A stretch of DNA of 36,019 bases from Clostridia bacterium (GCA_016938455.1 JAFGUQ010000272.1:1-36019), one strand, 5' to 3'. Positions 16,815 to 25,548 are shown, counted from the stretch's first letter. A program made the numbers and translations. The notes: generated from the sequence alone by a model not told the origin.

Positions 16815-16817
16815 TTT

Positions 16818-17330
16818 TCACCTCTCAAGCATAAATACTTTCTCTATATAATCAAAGACATTGACAAATGTCTTTTTTTCTATCATATCATATATTTCTT
16901 CTTTATATGCCCATTTTGCATCACATACTTCCTCTTTCTGGTACACTACATCACAGATGTCAGAATCATCACTGAATAACCATACATCAAGAATATGAGA
17001 GCAATAGTCATCATCTCTTTTGATACTGTGAATCACTTTTCCTTTTTCACAATCAAGACTGATGCCTATTTCTTCTTTGACCTCACGAAGCGCTGCCATC
17101 AGGCTGTCATCACCCACAAGTGCGGAACCCCCGACCGTCTCCCAAAGATTCGGATATGATTTATTTGGTGTTCTCTTTGAAATCAGATATTGATTTTTTT
17201 CATTTCTGATCCACACATGAACAACCAGATGGTATCTCCCTTGTTTAATCCGGTCTCCTCTGAAAGCAGTTTCTCCCGTTTTCATCCTGTTTCTGTCATA
17301 TAGTTCCCATACTTCTCTTTTTTCAGTCAT
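16818..17330 (-). CDS. NUDIX hydrolase, IPP-isomerase-like/YfcD type
   Basis: 170 residues. The N-terminal EVWELYDRNRMKTGETAFRG and YHLVVHVWIRNEKNQYLISK match the NUDIX branch that includes IPP isomerase-like proteins. The NUDIX box at about 68-91 ends in REVKEEIGI and is complete except that the first conserved Glu appears as Asp (GGSALVGDDSL). Likely cleaves a nucleoside diphosphate derivative or acts on a related substrate; the substrate is unknown. GGAGAG precedes the ATG by eight bases. First gene of a seven-gene minus-strand run down to yitT. The 130 bases upstream (17331-17460) hold no gene or clear terminator. Confidence 0.88.
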   Translation of the reverse strand: MTEKREVWELYDRNRMKTGETAFRGDRIKQGRYHLVVHVWIRNEKNQYLISKRTPNKSYPNLWETVGGSALVGDDSLMAALREVKEEIGISLDCEKGKVIHSIKRDDDYCSHILDVWLFSDDSDICDVVYQKEEVCDAKWAYKEEIYDMIEKKTFVNVFDYIEKVFMLER

Positions 17331-17460
17331 CTGGATTTCTCTCCTATCAATTTATATAAGGAAAATGCTTGATTATGCCCTCTTCTAATAATATGAATCA
17401 CAGAAAAATCTATTACCTTCATTTAATAGAAAAGCTCATATTTAAATTGCTTTTAAAAAA

Positions 17461-17979
17461 TTATATCAGATTTTTTCTCATCATGAAATTCCTTTTTTCA
17501 CTGTATCCCATAAAAAAGGAGTTTGTGCTGACAATTTTAAATGACTGTTTCTCAAAAAATCCCAAAGCTTCCTTATTACACTCCATCACTCTAAGCCACA
17601 GATATTTTTTTCCCATTTTAGCCGCTATGTCAGTAGCTCTTTTTAATAAATGATTACCGTAATCACATCCCTGATGCGAGTGCAGGAGATAAAGCTTTTC
17701 TATTTCAAGCGAATCAGGATCTTTTAATATGGTTTGTCCCGGTGTATCATTGATTTTCATATAGCCTATGATTTCTCCTTGGCTATATGCTAAATAGTAA
17801 AAGGTATGAGTACTTTCAATCTGCCTCTGCAATTCTCTGTCATCAAATTCCTGATTGATATACACTTCAATATTGCTCTTTTCAATAGATTCAGCATATG
17901 TTTCATAAAAAGTTTTAATCCCGATCTGCTTCAGTTTTTCAATGTCATTCTTCTTACACAACCTTAATAAAAGTCTCAC
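17461..17979 (-). CDS. GNAT acetyltransferase, PaiA-like
   Basis: 172 residues, the same length as Bacillus PaiA, which acetylates spermidine and spermine. Similar blocks: IKTFYETY, IIGYMKIN, LEIEKLYLLHSHQGCDYGNH (acetyl-CoA loop), LLKRATDIAAKMGKKYLWL and NKEALGFFEKQSFKIV, ending with SFFMGYSEKRNFMM. A longer open frame begins at 18054, but the GTG at 17979 has GAGG five bases upstream and gives the family length, so it is preferred. The gene stands alone, with non-coding spacers on both sides and no clear terminator. Polyamine acetylation is inferred from resemblance only. Confidence 0.8.
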   Translation of the reverse strand: MRLLLRLCKKNDIEKLKQIGIKTFYETYAESIEKSNIEVYINQEFDDRELQRQIESTHTFYYLAYSQGEIIGYMKINDTPGQTILKDPDSLEIEKLYLLHSHQGCDYGNHLLKRATDIAAKMGKKYLWLRVMECNKEALGFFEKQSFKIVSTNSFFMGYSEKRNFMMRKNLI

Positions 17980-18136
17980 ACAATCCTCATTTCGCAAGCA
18001 AACAACACATAAGTGTCCCCTGATGTTTTCTTTGCCATATTTTTTTAAAAACAAAACCCTAATATTCGATTCAAGTATATTCTAATAGAAATTCCCAATT
18101 ATTGCAATATTTTTATTTACTTATTAATGCCTGATG

Positions 18137-18640
18137 TCAGCCATCAGCCAATTTCAATAGTGACTGCCCTGTCATTCTGTATACCGTCCACTCATCCATG
18201 GCAACTGCTCCAAGGCTTTTATAGAACTTAATGGAAGGACTGTTCCAGTCAAGGCAAGCCCATTCAAGCCTTTTACAGTCTCTCTCTACTGCTATTCTGG
18301 CAAGACAAGACAGCATTTCCTTACCGAACCCGTTTTTTCTCATATCCTCATCGATAAACAAATCTTCCAGGTAAATACCCGGTTTTCCCTCAAAAGTAGA
18401 AAAGTTATGAAAAAACAACATGAATCCTACTGGTTTTTTCATATAATAGGCAAGAAGAACTTCTGCTTTTTTCCTGTTGAACAATGAATCCTCAAGCATT
18501 TTTTCATCAGCAAGAACCTGATTTTCCATTTTCTCGTACACCGCTAATTTTTTTATATATTCAAGAATCAGTGAGGTGTCTTCCCTGGTAGCATATCTAA
18601 GTTCAAATTCATCGATCCCGGACTTTAACATTTTCGTCAT
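18137..18640 (-). CDS. GNAT acetyltransferase, SSAT/diamine acetyltransferase-like
   Basis: 167 residues. The layout matches the spermidine/spermine N1-acetyltransferase branch: LRYATREDTSLILEYIKKLA, VGFMLFFHNFSTFEGKPG, IYLEDLFIDEDMRKNGFGKE (acetyl-CoA loop), RLEWACLDWNSPSIKFYKSL and a GA ending block. SSAT-like bacterial enzymes acetylate diamines, polyamines or related thialysine. The ATG follows the stop of the 2H phosphoesterase gene with no gap; AGGAGA precedes it. It is the last gene of a run starting upstream at the SGNH hydrolase. Confidence 0.87.
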   Translation of the reverse strand: MTKMLKSGIDEFELRYATREDTSLILEYIKKLAVYEKMENQVLADEKMLEDSLFNRKKAEVLLAYYMKKPVGFMLFFHNFSTFEGKPGIYLEDLFIDEDMRKNGFGKEMLSCLARIAVERDCKRLEWACLDWNSPSIKFYKSLGAVAMDEWTVYRMTGQSLLKLADG

Positions 18641-19159
18641 CTATTCTCCTATCTTGTATGAAATAAATTCTTTCCATCCGCTGTCTTCCTGAATGCAGAT
18701 TCCAATTCTTCCTGCGGTCAGACTGATTCTCTCACTGCCGAACTTATCAAGATACTTGCTGATGATTTTTTCTTTCATGTTATCAGGATACCGGTAAGCC
18801 AGTGTCATGTGAAAGACAGGAAATTTTCCCCCGTTGGAAAACTCTGGAAACTGGTTATACAATTCAGTCACCAGTTTTTCGATTGGTGTCACCGGGCTAG
18901 GTGTCAGGTAAATCACATTGGTGGTAGGAAAAGTGGAAATAGGGAGCGCATCAAAAGAAAAAGCTTCTGTGTTTTTTGCAATGCTGAAGAGTTTTTCACT
19001 GATTTGTTCATTGATGTCGTCTTTACCATAAAACTCCGAGAGAAGTGTCACATGAAAAGGGACATCCTTTCCCGGATTATCAATGTATTTTTGCCTGAAG
19101 CCTTCTATTTTTCGTATTCTCTCTTTTGGGAAAAGACAGAGCACTGTTCTCTTTTCCAT
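18641..19159 (-). CDS. 2H phosphoesterase (2'-5' RNA ligase/LigT-like)
   Basis: 172 residues, the size of small 2H phosphoesterases. The two catalytic HxT motifs are HVT (36-38) and HMT (117-119), with the hydrophobic strands expected before each. Enzymes of this fold open 2',3'-cyclic phosphates, make 2'-5' RNA bonds, or cleave small cyclic nucleotides; the substrate cannot be read from the sequence. GGAGG four bases before the ATG. It is followed with no gap by the SSAT-like gene and preceded by DUF975 (31-base gap). Confidence 0.85.
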   Translation of the reverse strand: MEKRTVLCLFPKERIRKIEGFRQKYIDNPGKDVPFHVTLLSEFYGKDDINEQISEKLFSIAKNTEAFSFDALPISTFPTTNVIYLTPSPVTPIEKLVTELYNQFPEFSNGGKFPVFHMTLAYRYPDNMKEKIISKYLDKFGSERISLTAGRIGICIQEDSGWKEFISYKIGE

Positions 19160-19190
19160 TTATCCTCCGTTCTTTTTAATAAACTGAGTA

Positions 19191-19895
19191 TTAATACTCT
19201 TTATCGTACTTTGGTATTCCTTCTGTTTCAATATTTTCTTTTAATCTCAGATACAATTCAACGTTGGTGGCACTTTGATACGGTGTCACAAAAAGCACAC
19301 CGATTCCGCAGGCCAATACGCCTAGCAAGTACCAGCCGATGAATGAAAGATCGAGCACCCACATATCCAGCTTATGACCCATGGTCATTTTTTCACTTAA
19401 GTGAAGTGCCTCAGTCGAATCCATTTCAGGATTCTCTGCAAGGATATAGGGAACCATTCTATATGCATACCCTTTTATGATACCCGGAATGATGAAAAGC
19501 AGCGTCCAGAGAAAAATCAGTACGCCCCTATATAACATGGTTTTCAGAATATTGCCATAGCGGCCTTGCCCAAAAGAATACCCTAAATAGCTGATGTTGC
19601 TGTCATTGACAGTATTGCTGATATAGAACTTCTTGTCAGAGACTTCAAACGCATAACCTACAAATATCCGAAATACAAGTGATAACAAGGTGACTGCCAG
19701 TGAAGCGGCAATGACAAATCCCATGATTCTGATGTCAAATTCACCGAATCCGTTTTTTGACGGAAATGAATAACTGATATTTCCACCTCTTGTCCCAGCT
19801 AGAAGCGATACTACCAGACTGACTAAAAATGCATTCCAGTAGGTTGTTCTAAGTACATTCTTTGCGTTTGATTTCAATTCTTCTCTAGTCCACAT
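19191..19895 (-). CDS. DUF975 family integral membrane protein
   Basis: 234 residues with about five membrane helices. The start MWTREELKSNAKNVLRTTYW and the later LLFIIPGIIKGYAYRMVPYI, LAENPEMDSTEALHLSEKMT and HKLDMWVLDLSFIGWYLLG are the hallmarks of DUF975. The function is unknown in the family. AGGAGA lies eight bases before the ATG; the gene follows the SGNH hydrolase by 12 bases and precedes the 2H phosphoesterase. Confidence 0.9.
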   Translation of the reverse strand: MWTREELKSNAKNVLRTTYWNAFLVSLVVSLLAGTRGGNISYSFPSKNGFGEFDIRIMGFVIAASLAVTLLSLVFRIFVGYAFEVSDKKFYISNTVNDSNISYLGYSFGQGRYGNILKTMLYRGVLIFLWTLLFIIPGIIKGYAYRMVPYILAENPEMDSTEALHLSEKMTMGHKLDMWVLDLSFIGWYLLGVLACGIGVLFVTPYQSATNVELYLRLKENIETEGIPKYDKEY

Positions 19896-19907
19896 AATGA
19901 TCTTCTC

Positions 19908-20522
19908 CTATAATTCTTTTACTTTTCTGTTCCATTCCCTGGCAATCAGTGCATGTCCGCTTAATGATGGATGCACACCATCTGCTGCAAAGAACTTATA
20001 TCCTTTATTTACTGCAACACTCTGAAATATTCCATCAAGGGGAATCAATGCTGTCTTGTATTTCATGGACAGCTCTCTGACTATTTCGATTTTCCGGTAA
20101 AGTTTCTTTCTTCTATGTTGTCGGTCTTCATCAACAGGATAGACAAACGGCTCCATCAGAATGATGATGCTATCATTTTTCTTTCTTGTCATTTCAAGCA
20201 GCAGATCATAATATTTAAAAAAATCGCTGTCTTCATTGATATTGTCTCCGGAAGTGTCATTGATTCCCACAAATATGGTTAAAAGATCAGGTGTCAGTCT
20301 AATACAGTCTTCGTCCCACCGGTTATATAGGTCAATAGCCTTGTTGCCGCTGATTCCTTTATTTAAAAATGTGACCTCCTGGTTATAATGAGATGCGATG
20401 TAGTCTGAAGCAATCATCATGACATATCCATTGCCTAGGCTGCTGCTGTCTTCCTTATCTCTTCCTGCGTCTGTGATGCTGTCACCTTGAAACAAGATGA
20501 GACTGTTGTTCTTTATTTCCAT
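19908..20522 (-). CDS. SGNH/GDSL-family esterase
   Basis: 204 residues, cytoplasmic (no signal peptide). The four family blocks are clear: FQGDSITDAG with nucleophile Ser15, NKGISGNK (Gly), FVGINDTSGD (Asn) and ADGVHPSLSGH with Asp181 and His184. The closest known type is the acetylxylan or rhamnogalacturonan acetylesterase-like SGNH branch, so removal of acetyl groups from imported plant oligosaccharides is a fair guess, in keeping with the GH51 enzyme elsewhere in the window. A purine-rich GGGGGAG lies three bases before the ATG. Confidence 0.9.
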   Translation of the reverse strand: MEIKNNSLILFQGDSITDAGRDKEDSSSLGNGYVMMIASDYIASHYNQEVTFLNKGISGNKAIDLYNRWDEDCIRLTPDLLTIFVGINDTSGDNINEDSDFFKYYDLLLEMTRKKNDSIIILMEPFVYPVDEDRQHRRKKLYRKIEIVRELSMKYKTALIPLDGIFQSVAVNKGYKFFAADGVHPSLSGHALIAREWNRKVKEL

Positions 20523-20559
20523 TGTCTCCCCCAGTTAAATTATTTATTTAATTATACCT

Positions 20560-21408
20560 TTACTCTTTCATACATGCAATTGCTACCACTTCAGTATCCT
20601 CATGATATGGTTTTCCGGTGACATCGCCATAGAAATCGAGCACTTTGAATCCGCTTTCCTTAAGTTCCGAAGAAATCTCGTCAACCGTGAAGTATTTAAG
20701 CCAGTTATATACTTCAAATACTTTCTCATCAGTGAAAACTGTGTATTTATCTAGAAACACTTTTTCGTCATCATATGAGAAACTGTTCACAAAACAGTAA
20801 TAATCACTTTCGGCCCAGAACCCGTTCATCAGATTCTTCCCTGATCTTGTCACACCTTCTCTTTTCAAATACGCTTTTTCAGTGAAGACATCCAGTAAAA
20901 AATAAGCACCCTGATGTAATGACTGATAAATGTTATGTAAAAGTGTTTTACGTTGTTCTTTGCTTAACGGACAATAGTCACAGTAGATGAGCAGTGCCAT
21001 GTCATGTTCTTTCAGACTGTTAAAAGAAAGGTAATTACTGCAGATATATTCAATATCAAGATGCTTTCTTAATGCATCTTCTTTTGCATAGGAAATGGAA
21101 TTTCTTGAGAAATCAACTCCTGTCACCTCTAACCCTTTTTCTGCAAAGCGTGAGGTATATAATCCGGGTCCGCAGCCGAAATCTATCAGGCGGTCACCTT
21201 TTTCAAGCTGAAATGTCTTTGCAATAAAATCAGCAGATTTAGTGATGAATGCTTCATTTCTTGAGGCAAGTTCCGTAGACTGATTCAGATGATATTCAAG
21301 CATTTTTTTTGAAATATGGGAATCATCCCATAAGATATCTGCGGTGTATCTCTCAAAAGCAAGTGGTTTTCGATCCACTTCAAGCAAATATTTAATAAAG
21401 TCATTCAT
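20560..21408 (-). CDS. Class I SAM-dependent methyltransferase
   Basis: 282 residues. The Rossmann core has motif I LIDFGCGPGLYTSRFAEKG, then LEVTGVDFSRNSISYAKE with the ribose-binding Asp, and MALLIYCDYCPL as motif IV, typical of Methyltransf_25/11 proteins. About 70 N-terminal residues precede the core and a C-terminal lid follows (SFSYDDEKVFLDKY). Substrate unknown. AGGGGA precedes the ATG; the gene follows another methyltransferase by 16 bases. Confidence 0.88.
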   Translation of the reverse strand: MNDFIKYLLEVDRKPLAFERYTADILWDDSHISKKMLEYHLNQSTELASRNEAFITKSADFIAKTFQLEKGDRLIDFGCGPGLYTSRFAEKGLEVTGVDFSRNSISYAKEDALRKHLDIEYICSNYLSFNSLKEHDMALLIYCDYCPLSKEQRKTLLHNIYQSLHQGAYFLLDVFTEKAYLKREGVTRSGKNLMNGFWAESDYYCFVNSFSYDDEKVFLDKYTVFTDEKVFEVYNWLKYFTVDEISSELKESGFKVLDFYGDVTGKPYHEDTEVVAIACMKE

Positions 21409-21424
21409 ATTGTTCCCCTGACAT

Positions 21425-22015
21425 TCATGTCATTTTACTGGCAAGCCCTGATGCAAATATTCCGGTTTTACCGGGGATGCTTTCTATGACAGTAAATCCC
21501 GCTTCTCTGATGGTCTTTACCGTTTCTCTGTTTATATGACAGCCATTGGCCATTTTAACCCATAAATGATTGGTGCTGTTCACCATTTTCTTAAGTCTTT
21601 TATCATGTGGAAGCACATGCTCAATAAAAATGATTTTACCGTTGTCTTTCAGTACTCTCTTAATTTCACTTAGCCCTGCAAGCGGATTGGTTACCGAGCA
21701 GAAAACCAGTGTAAAGACAACTGTATCAATCGACTTGTCCGCTAAAGATAACTTCTCTACACTTTCATTCAGGAATTCTACTGCTCTGTTTTTAAGATAG
21801 TTACTCTTTCTGACTGCGTCATTGACTTTAAGATCGCTTAGGTACAGTTTCTCGATTTTATCATAATGATAATATTTCAGGTTCACTCCTGTCCCTGTCC
21901 CTACTTCAAGCACAGTACCTTCCGCCATGGGAATCAGCTGCCTTCTTAATTCCATCAACCGTGCCTTTTCAAGCGGGTACATGAACAGATTATAGATTTT
22001 TGACCCTGTTGTCAT
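21425..22015 (-). CDS. SAM-dependent methyltransferase, UbiE/METTL7-like
   Basis: 196 residues. Motif I is LEVGTGTGVNLKYY, followed by LYLSDLKVND. The combination VVFTLVFCSVTNPLAGLSEI, VLKDNGKIIFIEHV and NGCHINRETVKTIREAGF strongly recalls the METTL7/TMT1 branch, whose animal members methylate small thiols. A bacterial role in thiol or small-molecule methylation is only suggested by this. Weak Shine-Dalgarno; a TATAAT lies about 25 bases upstream but without a good -35. It is followed by a second methyltransferase gene. Confidence 0.85.
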   Translation of the reverse strand: MTTGSKIYNLFMYPLEKARLMELRRQLIPMAEGTVLEVGTGTGVNLKYYHYDKIEKLYLSDLKVNDAVRKSNYLKNRAVEFLNESVEKLSLADKSIDTVVFTLVFCSVTNPLAGLSEIKRVLKDNGKIIFIEHVLPHDKRLKKMVNSTNHLWVKMANGCHINRETVKTIREAGFTVIESIPGKTGIFASGLASKMT

Positions 22016-22055
22016 TTAAATCACTTCTTTCTTACTCTATTATACCCACTATTTA

Positions 22056-22535
22056 TTATTTAATGATATCAGCGAAAGAAGCTTCTGTTATGGTAATAAG
22101 GTCGCTCACCTTCATCTGAAGCTGTAACCCGATCATACCTCCGCTGACTACAATGTCTTCAGTCAACATAGCACTTTCTTCGAATACAGTCACTAACTTG
22201 CTTTTCATTCCGATCGGAGAGCATCCGCCTCTGATATACCCTGTTGTTTTGAGAAGATCCTTGACCATAATCATTTCAACTGCTTTCTCTCCCACTGCAG
22301 CAGCAGCTTTTTTAAGGTCAAGTTCCAAAGTGACAGGAATCACGAAAACATAGTTGTCTTTGCTCTTTCCAATGGTAACCAGTGTCTTATATACGATATC
22401 CGACGGAATCCCGATTTTCTCTGCTACAGAAACACCATCTATCTTGCCATCTTCCGCCTGATAGGTATAACTGACATAACTGATCCCTGCAGCATCAAGA
22501 ATTCTCATGGCATTAGTCTTAATTACTTTACTCAT
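22056..22535 (-). CDS. ybaK: Cys-tRNA(Pro)/Cys-tRNA(Cys) deacylase YbaK
   Basis: 159 residues, family length. YbaK clears cysteine mischarged on tRNA-Pro, a trans-editing step. The hallmark lysine region is DIVYKTLVTIG (about 45-55) and the diagnostic GGCSPIGMKSKL follows at about 104-115, with VSGGMIGLQLQM at the end. The ATG overlaps the end of the Dabb gene by four bases. Related ProX and EbsC proteins are alternatives, but the GGCSPIGMK block favours YbaK. Confidence 0.92.
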   Translation of the reverse strand: MSKVIKTNAMRILDAAGISYVSYTYQAEDGKIDGVSVAEKIGIPSDIVYKTLVTIGKSKDNYVFVIPVTLELDLKKAAAAVGEKAVEMIMVKDLLKTTGYIRGGCSPIGMKSKLVTVFEESAMLTEDIVVSGGMIGLQLQMKVSDLITITEASFADIIK

Positions 22536-22837
22536 TTAACCTCGTAGTCGGCTACAATTCTGTCTTTTGTGACACTCCTTATAAAAGCAGCTACTTTCTG
22601 ATGCTCATCATGCACCTGATAGGCATTCAACCCTTCTTCATCATCAAATTCAGAATAAAGAACAAGCTCTTTGGCAAATTCAGAGTGATTGAAATTGAAT
22701 CCCACTTCAATCATCCTGATGGATGGAACCTTTCCTTTTAAATCCTCCAGCAGCTCTTTTGCGATTTTCATGTTCTTCTCTTTGTCGTTACCCGCAGCAA
22801 ACTCCTTGAAATCCCATGCGACGATATGTTTAATCAT
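22532..22837 (-). CDS. Dabb-domain stress-responsive A/B barrel protein
   Basis: 101 residues, the size of the dimeric alpha-beta barrel (Dabb) family: IKHIVAWDFKEF at the start, VGFNFNHSEFAKELVLYSEF and YQVHDEHQKVAAFIRSVTKD with the conserved His pair. Such proteins are linked to stress, and some relatives are enzymes on small ring compounds. GGGAGG precedes the ATG by seven bases. It lies 17 bases after a URO-D gene and overlaps ybaK. The reaction, if any, is not known. Confidence 0.9.
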   Translation of the reverse strand: MIKHIVAWDFKEFAAGNDKEKNMKIAKELLEDLKGKVPSIRMIEVGFNFNHSEFAKELVLYSEFDDEEGLNAYQVHDEHQKVAAFIRSVTKDRIVADYEVK

Positions 22838-22854
22838 GTGTTAACCTCCCGTTT

Positions 22855-23886
22855 TTAGTAACTACCATATTTCAAAGCAGTTTCAAAAAAGGCGACTATG
22901 TTTTCAAGTGGCATATCATCTGTCAGTACCTGAGAAGGTCCTAAGATATACCCTCCCCCTTTTTTCAACTGTTCAATTCTTAATTTCACTTCATCCACGA
23001 CCATCTGTCTGGTTCCTCTAACTAATACATTAATCTGATCCACTCCTCCGTCAAATGCCAGTTTATCCCCATAAACTTCTTTCATCTCAAGTGGATCGCT
23101 CCCTCTGACATAAGGGGGAATGGGATTAAGTATGTCAACTCCGATTTCAATGAAATCATCAACTAAATCACGGCAGAATCCACAGGAATGAAGCCATATT
23201 TTCGCCTTGTTCTCATGACAGATATCAAACACTTCTTTCCAGAGCGGTTTGTACCATTTTCTCCACAGCTGCGGACTGATGTTCAGTTTATCCTGTCCTC
23301 CAAGATCTTCATCTGCTCTGATGATATCAATATTCCCGTTTGAATAATGGAAAAGTCTTTTAAAATACTCCAGAAAAAAAGTTCTGTTTCTTGCCATATA
23401 CTCTTCCATCCAGTCATCATCATAAAGATCATAAAAAGTTTCTGTATAGCTTCTCATCTGATAGTGGTGCTGAAATCCGACACCGGCATGAGCAGAAGTC
23501 GCGGTCATGTCTCTTTGCTTGATCTCCATCAGTTTTTTTGATAGATCCGTAAAGTCAAAGTGCTCAATGTCAGGCCAGATATAGGTATCAAGGTCAAGCT
23601 TTTCCATAGGATAAATTATTTCGCTTTCCTTACCCCAGCAGCCATGTGTCGCATCCATTTTTTTAACACCTTCTCTTTTAGGTCCTTTGTAATCAGGTGT
23701 AGCTGCCGGCCAGTCCCAGACTGAAAAACATTCTACTCCTGTTTTTTCATAGAAATCCCTGTAATCGCTGACTCCGTAATACTTCATCATTTCCTTTTTC
23801 TTGTTGTCATGAACATCAAAGCCAATAGGAATACGGTCTGGTTCCTGATGGTTGATTGTCGTTAAAATGCGCTCTCTTCGTTTCAT
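22855..23886 (-). CDS. URO-D superfamily protein, methyltransferase-like
   Basis: 343 residues. The N-terminal RRERILTTINHQEPDRIPIG is the standard URO-D opening. The hallmark LGGQDKLNISPQLWRKWYKP is at about 192-211, and WLHSCGFCRDLVDDFIEIG carries the H-x-C zinc-ligand motif of MtaA/MtbA/CmuA-type corrinoid methyltransferases. The third cysteine found in that group is not evident in the closing segment (YILGPSQVLTDDMPLEN). A flavodoxin gene lies 17 bases upstream and a Dabb gene 17 bases downstream. No corrinoid protein is seen. Methyl transfer is inferred; UroD activity is unlikely. Confidence 0.85.
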   Translation of the reverse strand: MKRRERILTTINHQEPDRIPIGFDVHDNKKKEMMKYYGVSDYRDFYEKTGVECFSVWDWPAATPDYKGPKREGVKKMDATHGCWGKESEIIYPMEKLDLDTYIWPDIEHFDFTDLSKKLMEIKQRDMTATSAHAGVGFQHHYQMRSYTETFYDLYDDDWMEEYMARNRTFFLEYFKRLFHYSNGNIDIIRADEDLGGQDKLNISPQLWRKWYKPLWKEVFDICHENKAKIWLHSCGFCRDLVDDFIEIGVDILNPIPPYVRGSDPLEMKEVYGDKLAFDGGVDQINVLVRGTRQMVVDEVKLRIEQLKKGGGYILGPSQVLTDDMPLENIVAFFETALKYGSY

Positions 23887-23902
23887 AAATGTCCTGCCTT
23901 TA

Positions 23903-24370
23903 TTATTGTATTTTTTCTATCCAGTCTTTGGCTCTTTTAAGCTCCCCATCTTTTAATGGTCCTTCAGATTCAATCACATAAAATGCTTCCAGCGGTTCAA
24001 CCACTCTGATTCCCTTGTTCTTAATGACCTTGGCCATTTTCTGGTTGGCATATCCCCCTTTATGAACGATGTTTCTTGCCAACCTGCTTTTGATCTGCAT
24101 ATAGTCAATTCTAGTATCGTAAATGGCTACTTTCATTGCATCATTATCTGTTTCCAAACTTTTAACAAACTGAGTCATCGGTTTTGTCGGGCTAAATCCT
24201 CTTGTAGGACTGCCAAGAATAATCAGATCAATCTCCTTGACCATAGTGGTGTTCATTTTGTCCACTTTCCTGATTTCTACTTTGTTATTTTCTTTCAGGG
24301 TGTCATAAAGTTCCTGTGCCACTTTTTCAGTGTTTCCGAAAACACTGTCATAAATAATCAGTATATTCAT
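23903..24370 (-). CDS. Flavodoxin
   Basis: 155 residues, the size of a free flavodoxin. The FMN phosphate loop is YDSVFGNTEKVAQEL at residues 8-22, followed by DLIILGSPTRGFSPTKP, the first aromatic-poor flavin loop, and VAIYDTRID. The ATG at 24370 has AAGGAGG at good spacing and is preferred to an in-frame ATG at 24388. It sits between an iron-alcohol dehydrogenase (20 bases) and a URO-D gene (17 bases), so it is probably their electron carrier. Confidence 0.9.
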   Translation of the reverse strand: MNILIIYDSVFGNTEKVAQELYDTLKENNKVEIRKVDKMNTTMVKEIDLIILGSPTRGFSPTKPMTQFVKSLETDNDAMKVAIYDTRIDYMQIKSRLARNIVHKGGYANQKMAKVIKNKGIRVVEPLEAFYVIESEGPLKDGELKRAKDWIEKIQ

Positions 24371-24390
24371 TTTCCCCTCCTTGTTCAATA

Positions 24391-25548
24391 CTAATATGCG
24401 GCCTGATATATTTTTATAACCTCTTCTAAACTTAATTTATATCTGTCAAGATTAAACAGTCCTCCCATGGTATCAAATGCATTTTTTGCGAATTTTTCCA
24501 TTTCATCATATTGAATACCAAAGTCTGCAAGCTTCATGTTTTCCACTTGGCATCTTACTTTCAATTCATGGATGGCCTTAACCACATTCTCTGGTTTCTC
24601 TTCTTTTCCCATGGCTTTAGCTATTTTTTTAAACTGTTCAGGGGCTTTGTCACTGAAAAAAGAAAAATAGGCTTCTGATAACAGAATCAAACCGGCACCA
24701 TGAGGTAAGTTTGGATGATAGGCAGATAGTGCATGCTCCATGGAGTGTTCAGAAACACAGCTTGAGGTAGACTCAACAAGTCCTGAAAGTGTATTGGCTA
24801 AGGCAACATCAGTTCTCGCTTCAAGATTGTTTCCGTTTTTTGCAGCCTCAGGTAAGCTTTTATTAATCAGTTCAATGCTTTTAAGTGCAAATAAGTCACT
24901 GACTGGTGTCGATATATTGGCAATCACCCCTTCAGCGGCATGAAAAAACGCATCAAATCCCTGATAAATGGTTAAATTCCTTGGTACACTAAGCATCAGT
25001 TCCGGATCAACAATTGATAGTCTCGGAAATGTTTCCTCATAACCAAACCCGATTTTTTCATTGGTCTCTTCTTTGGTAATCACCGTCCAGGGGTCTGCTT
25101 CTGTACCTGTTCCAGCTGTTGTCGTAATGGCAACAATCGGCAAAGGCTTATTCGGCACTTCCAGGCCTTTTCCGGTTCCTCCTGAAATATAGTCCCAGTA
25201 ATCGCCTTCATTTGTCGCCATGACAGCGATGCTCTTTGCTGAATCGATACTGCTTCCACCGCCAAGGCCGATGACAAAATCACATTTGGCTTTTCTTGCA
25301 AGCAAAGCACCTTCCATGACATGAGTTTTCACCGGGTTTGGTAATATCTTATCAAAAACTGTGCTTTCGATTCCCTGCTTGCTTAAAAGCTCAATCACCT
25401 GATCAAGGTATCCGTTTTTCTTCATGGAAGTCCCTGAGCTTATGACAATCAGTGCCTTTTTACCAAAAAGTTTTTCTGTGGCAAGTTCTTTTATTTTTCC
25501 TGGTCCGAAAATGATTTTTGTCGGAATGCTGTAATTGAATGATAACAT
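24391..25548 (-). CDS. Iron-containing alcohol dehydrogenase
   Basis: 385 residues, normal for group III alcohol dehydrogenases. Seen: TKIIFGPGKIKEL, the dinucleotide-binding GLGGGSSIDSAKSIAV, TTTAGTGTEADPWTVIT, and the metal site GFDAFFHAAEG (Asp, His), SEHSMEHALSAYHPNLPHGAG (His, His). The closest functional types are butanol- or 1,3-propanediol-dehydrogenase-like NAD(P)H enzymes; the substrate is not determinable. It is first in a run with flavodoxin, URO-D and Dabb. A TATAAT lies about 25 bases before the Shine-Dalgarno, with a poor -35. Confidence 0.93.
   Translation of the reverse strand: MLSFNYSIPTKIIFGPGKIKELATEKLFGKKALIVISSGTSMKKNGYLDQVIELLSKQGIESTVFDKILPNPVKTHVMEGALLARKAKCDFVIGLGGGSSIDSAKSIAVMATNEGDYWDYISGGTGKGLEVPNKPLPIVAITTTAGTGTEADPWTVITKEETNEKIGFGYEETFPRLSIVDPELMLSVPRNLTIYQGFDAFFHAAEGVIANISTPVSDLFALKSIELINKSLPEAAKNGNNLEARTDVALANTLSGLVESTSSCVSEHSMEHALSAYHPNLPHGAGLILLSEAYFSFFSDKAPEQFKKIAKAMGKEEKPENVVKAIHELKVRCQVENMKLADFGIQYDEMEKFAKNAFDTMGGLFNLDRYKLSLEEVIKIYQAAY

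Noticed and set aside
17980-18054. Upstream extension of the PaiA-like gene
   Set aside because: The extra 25 residues do not match the family, and the GTG at 17979 has a better-placed GAGG and gives family length.
18131-18147. CTGATG...CATCAG hairpin at the end of the SSAT-like gene
   Set aside because: A six-base stem that includes the stop codon, but it is not followed by a T run, so it is weak as a terminator.
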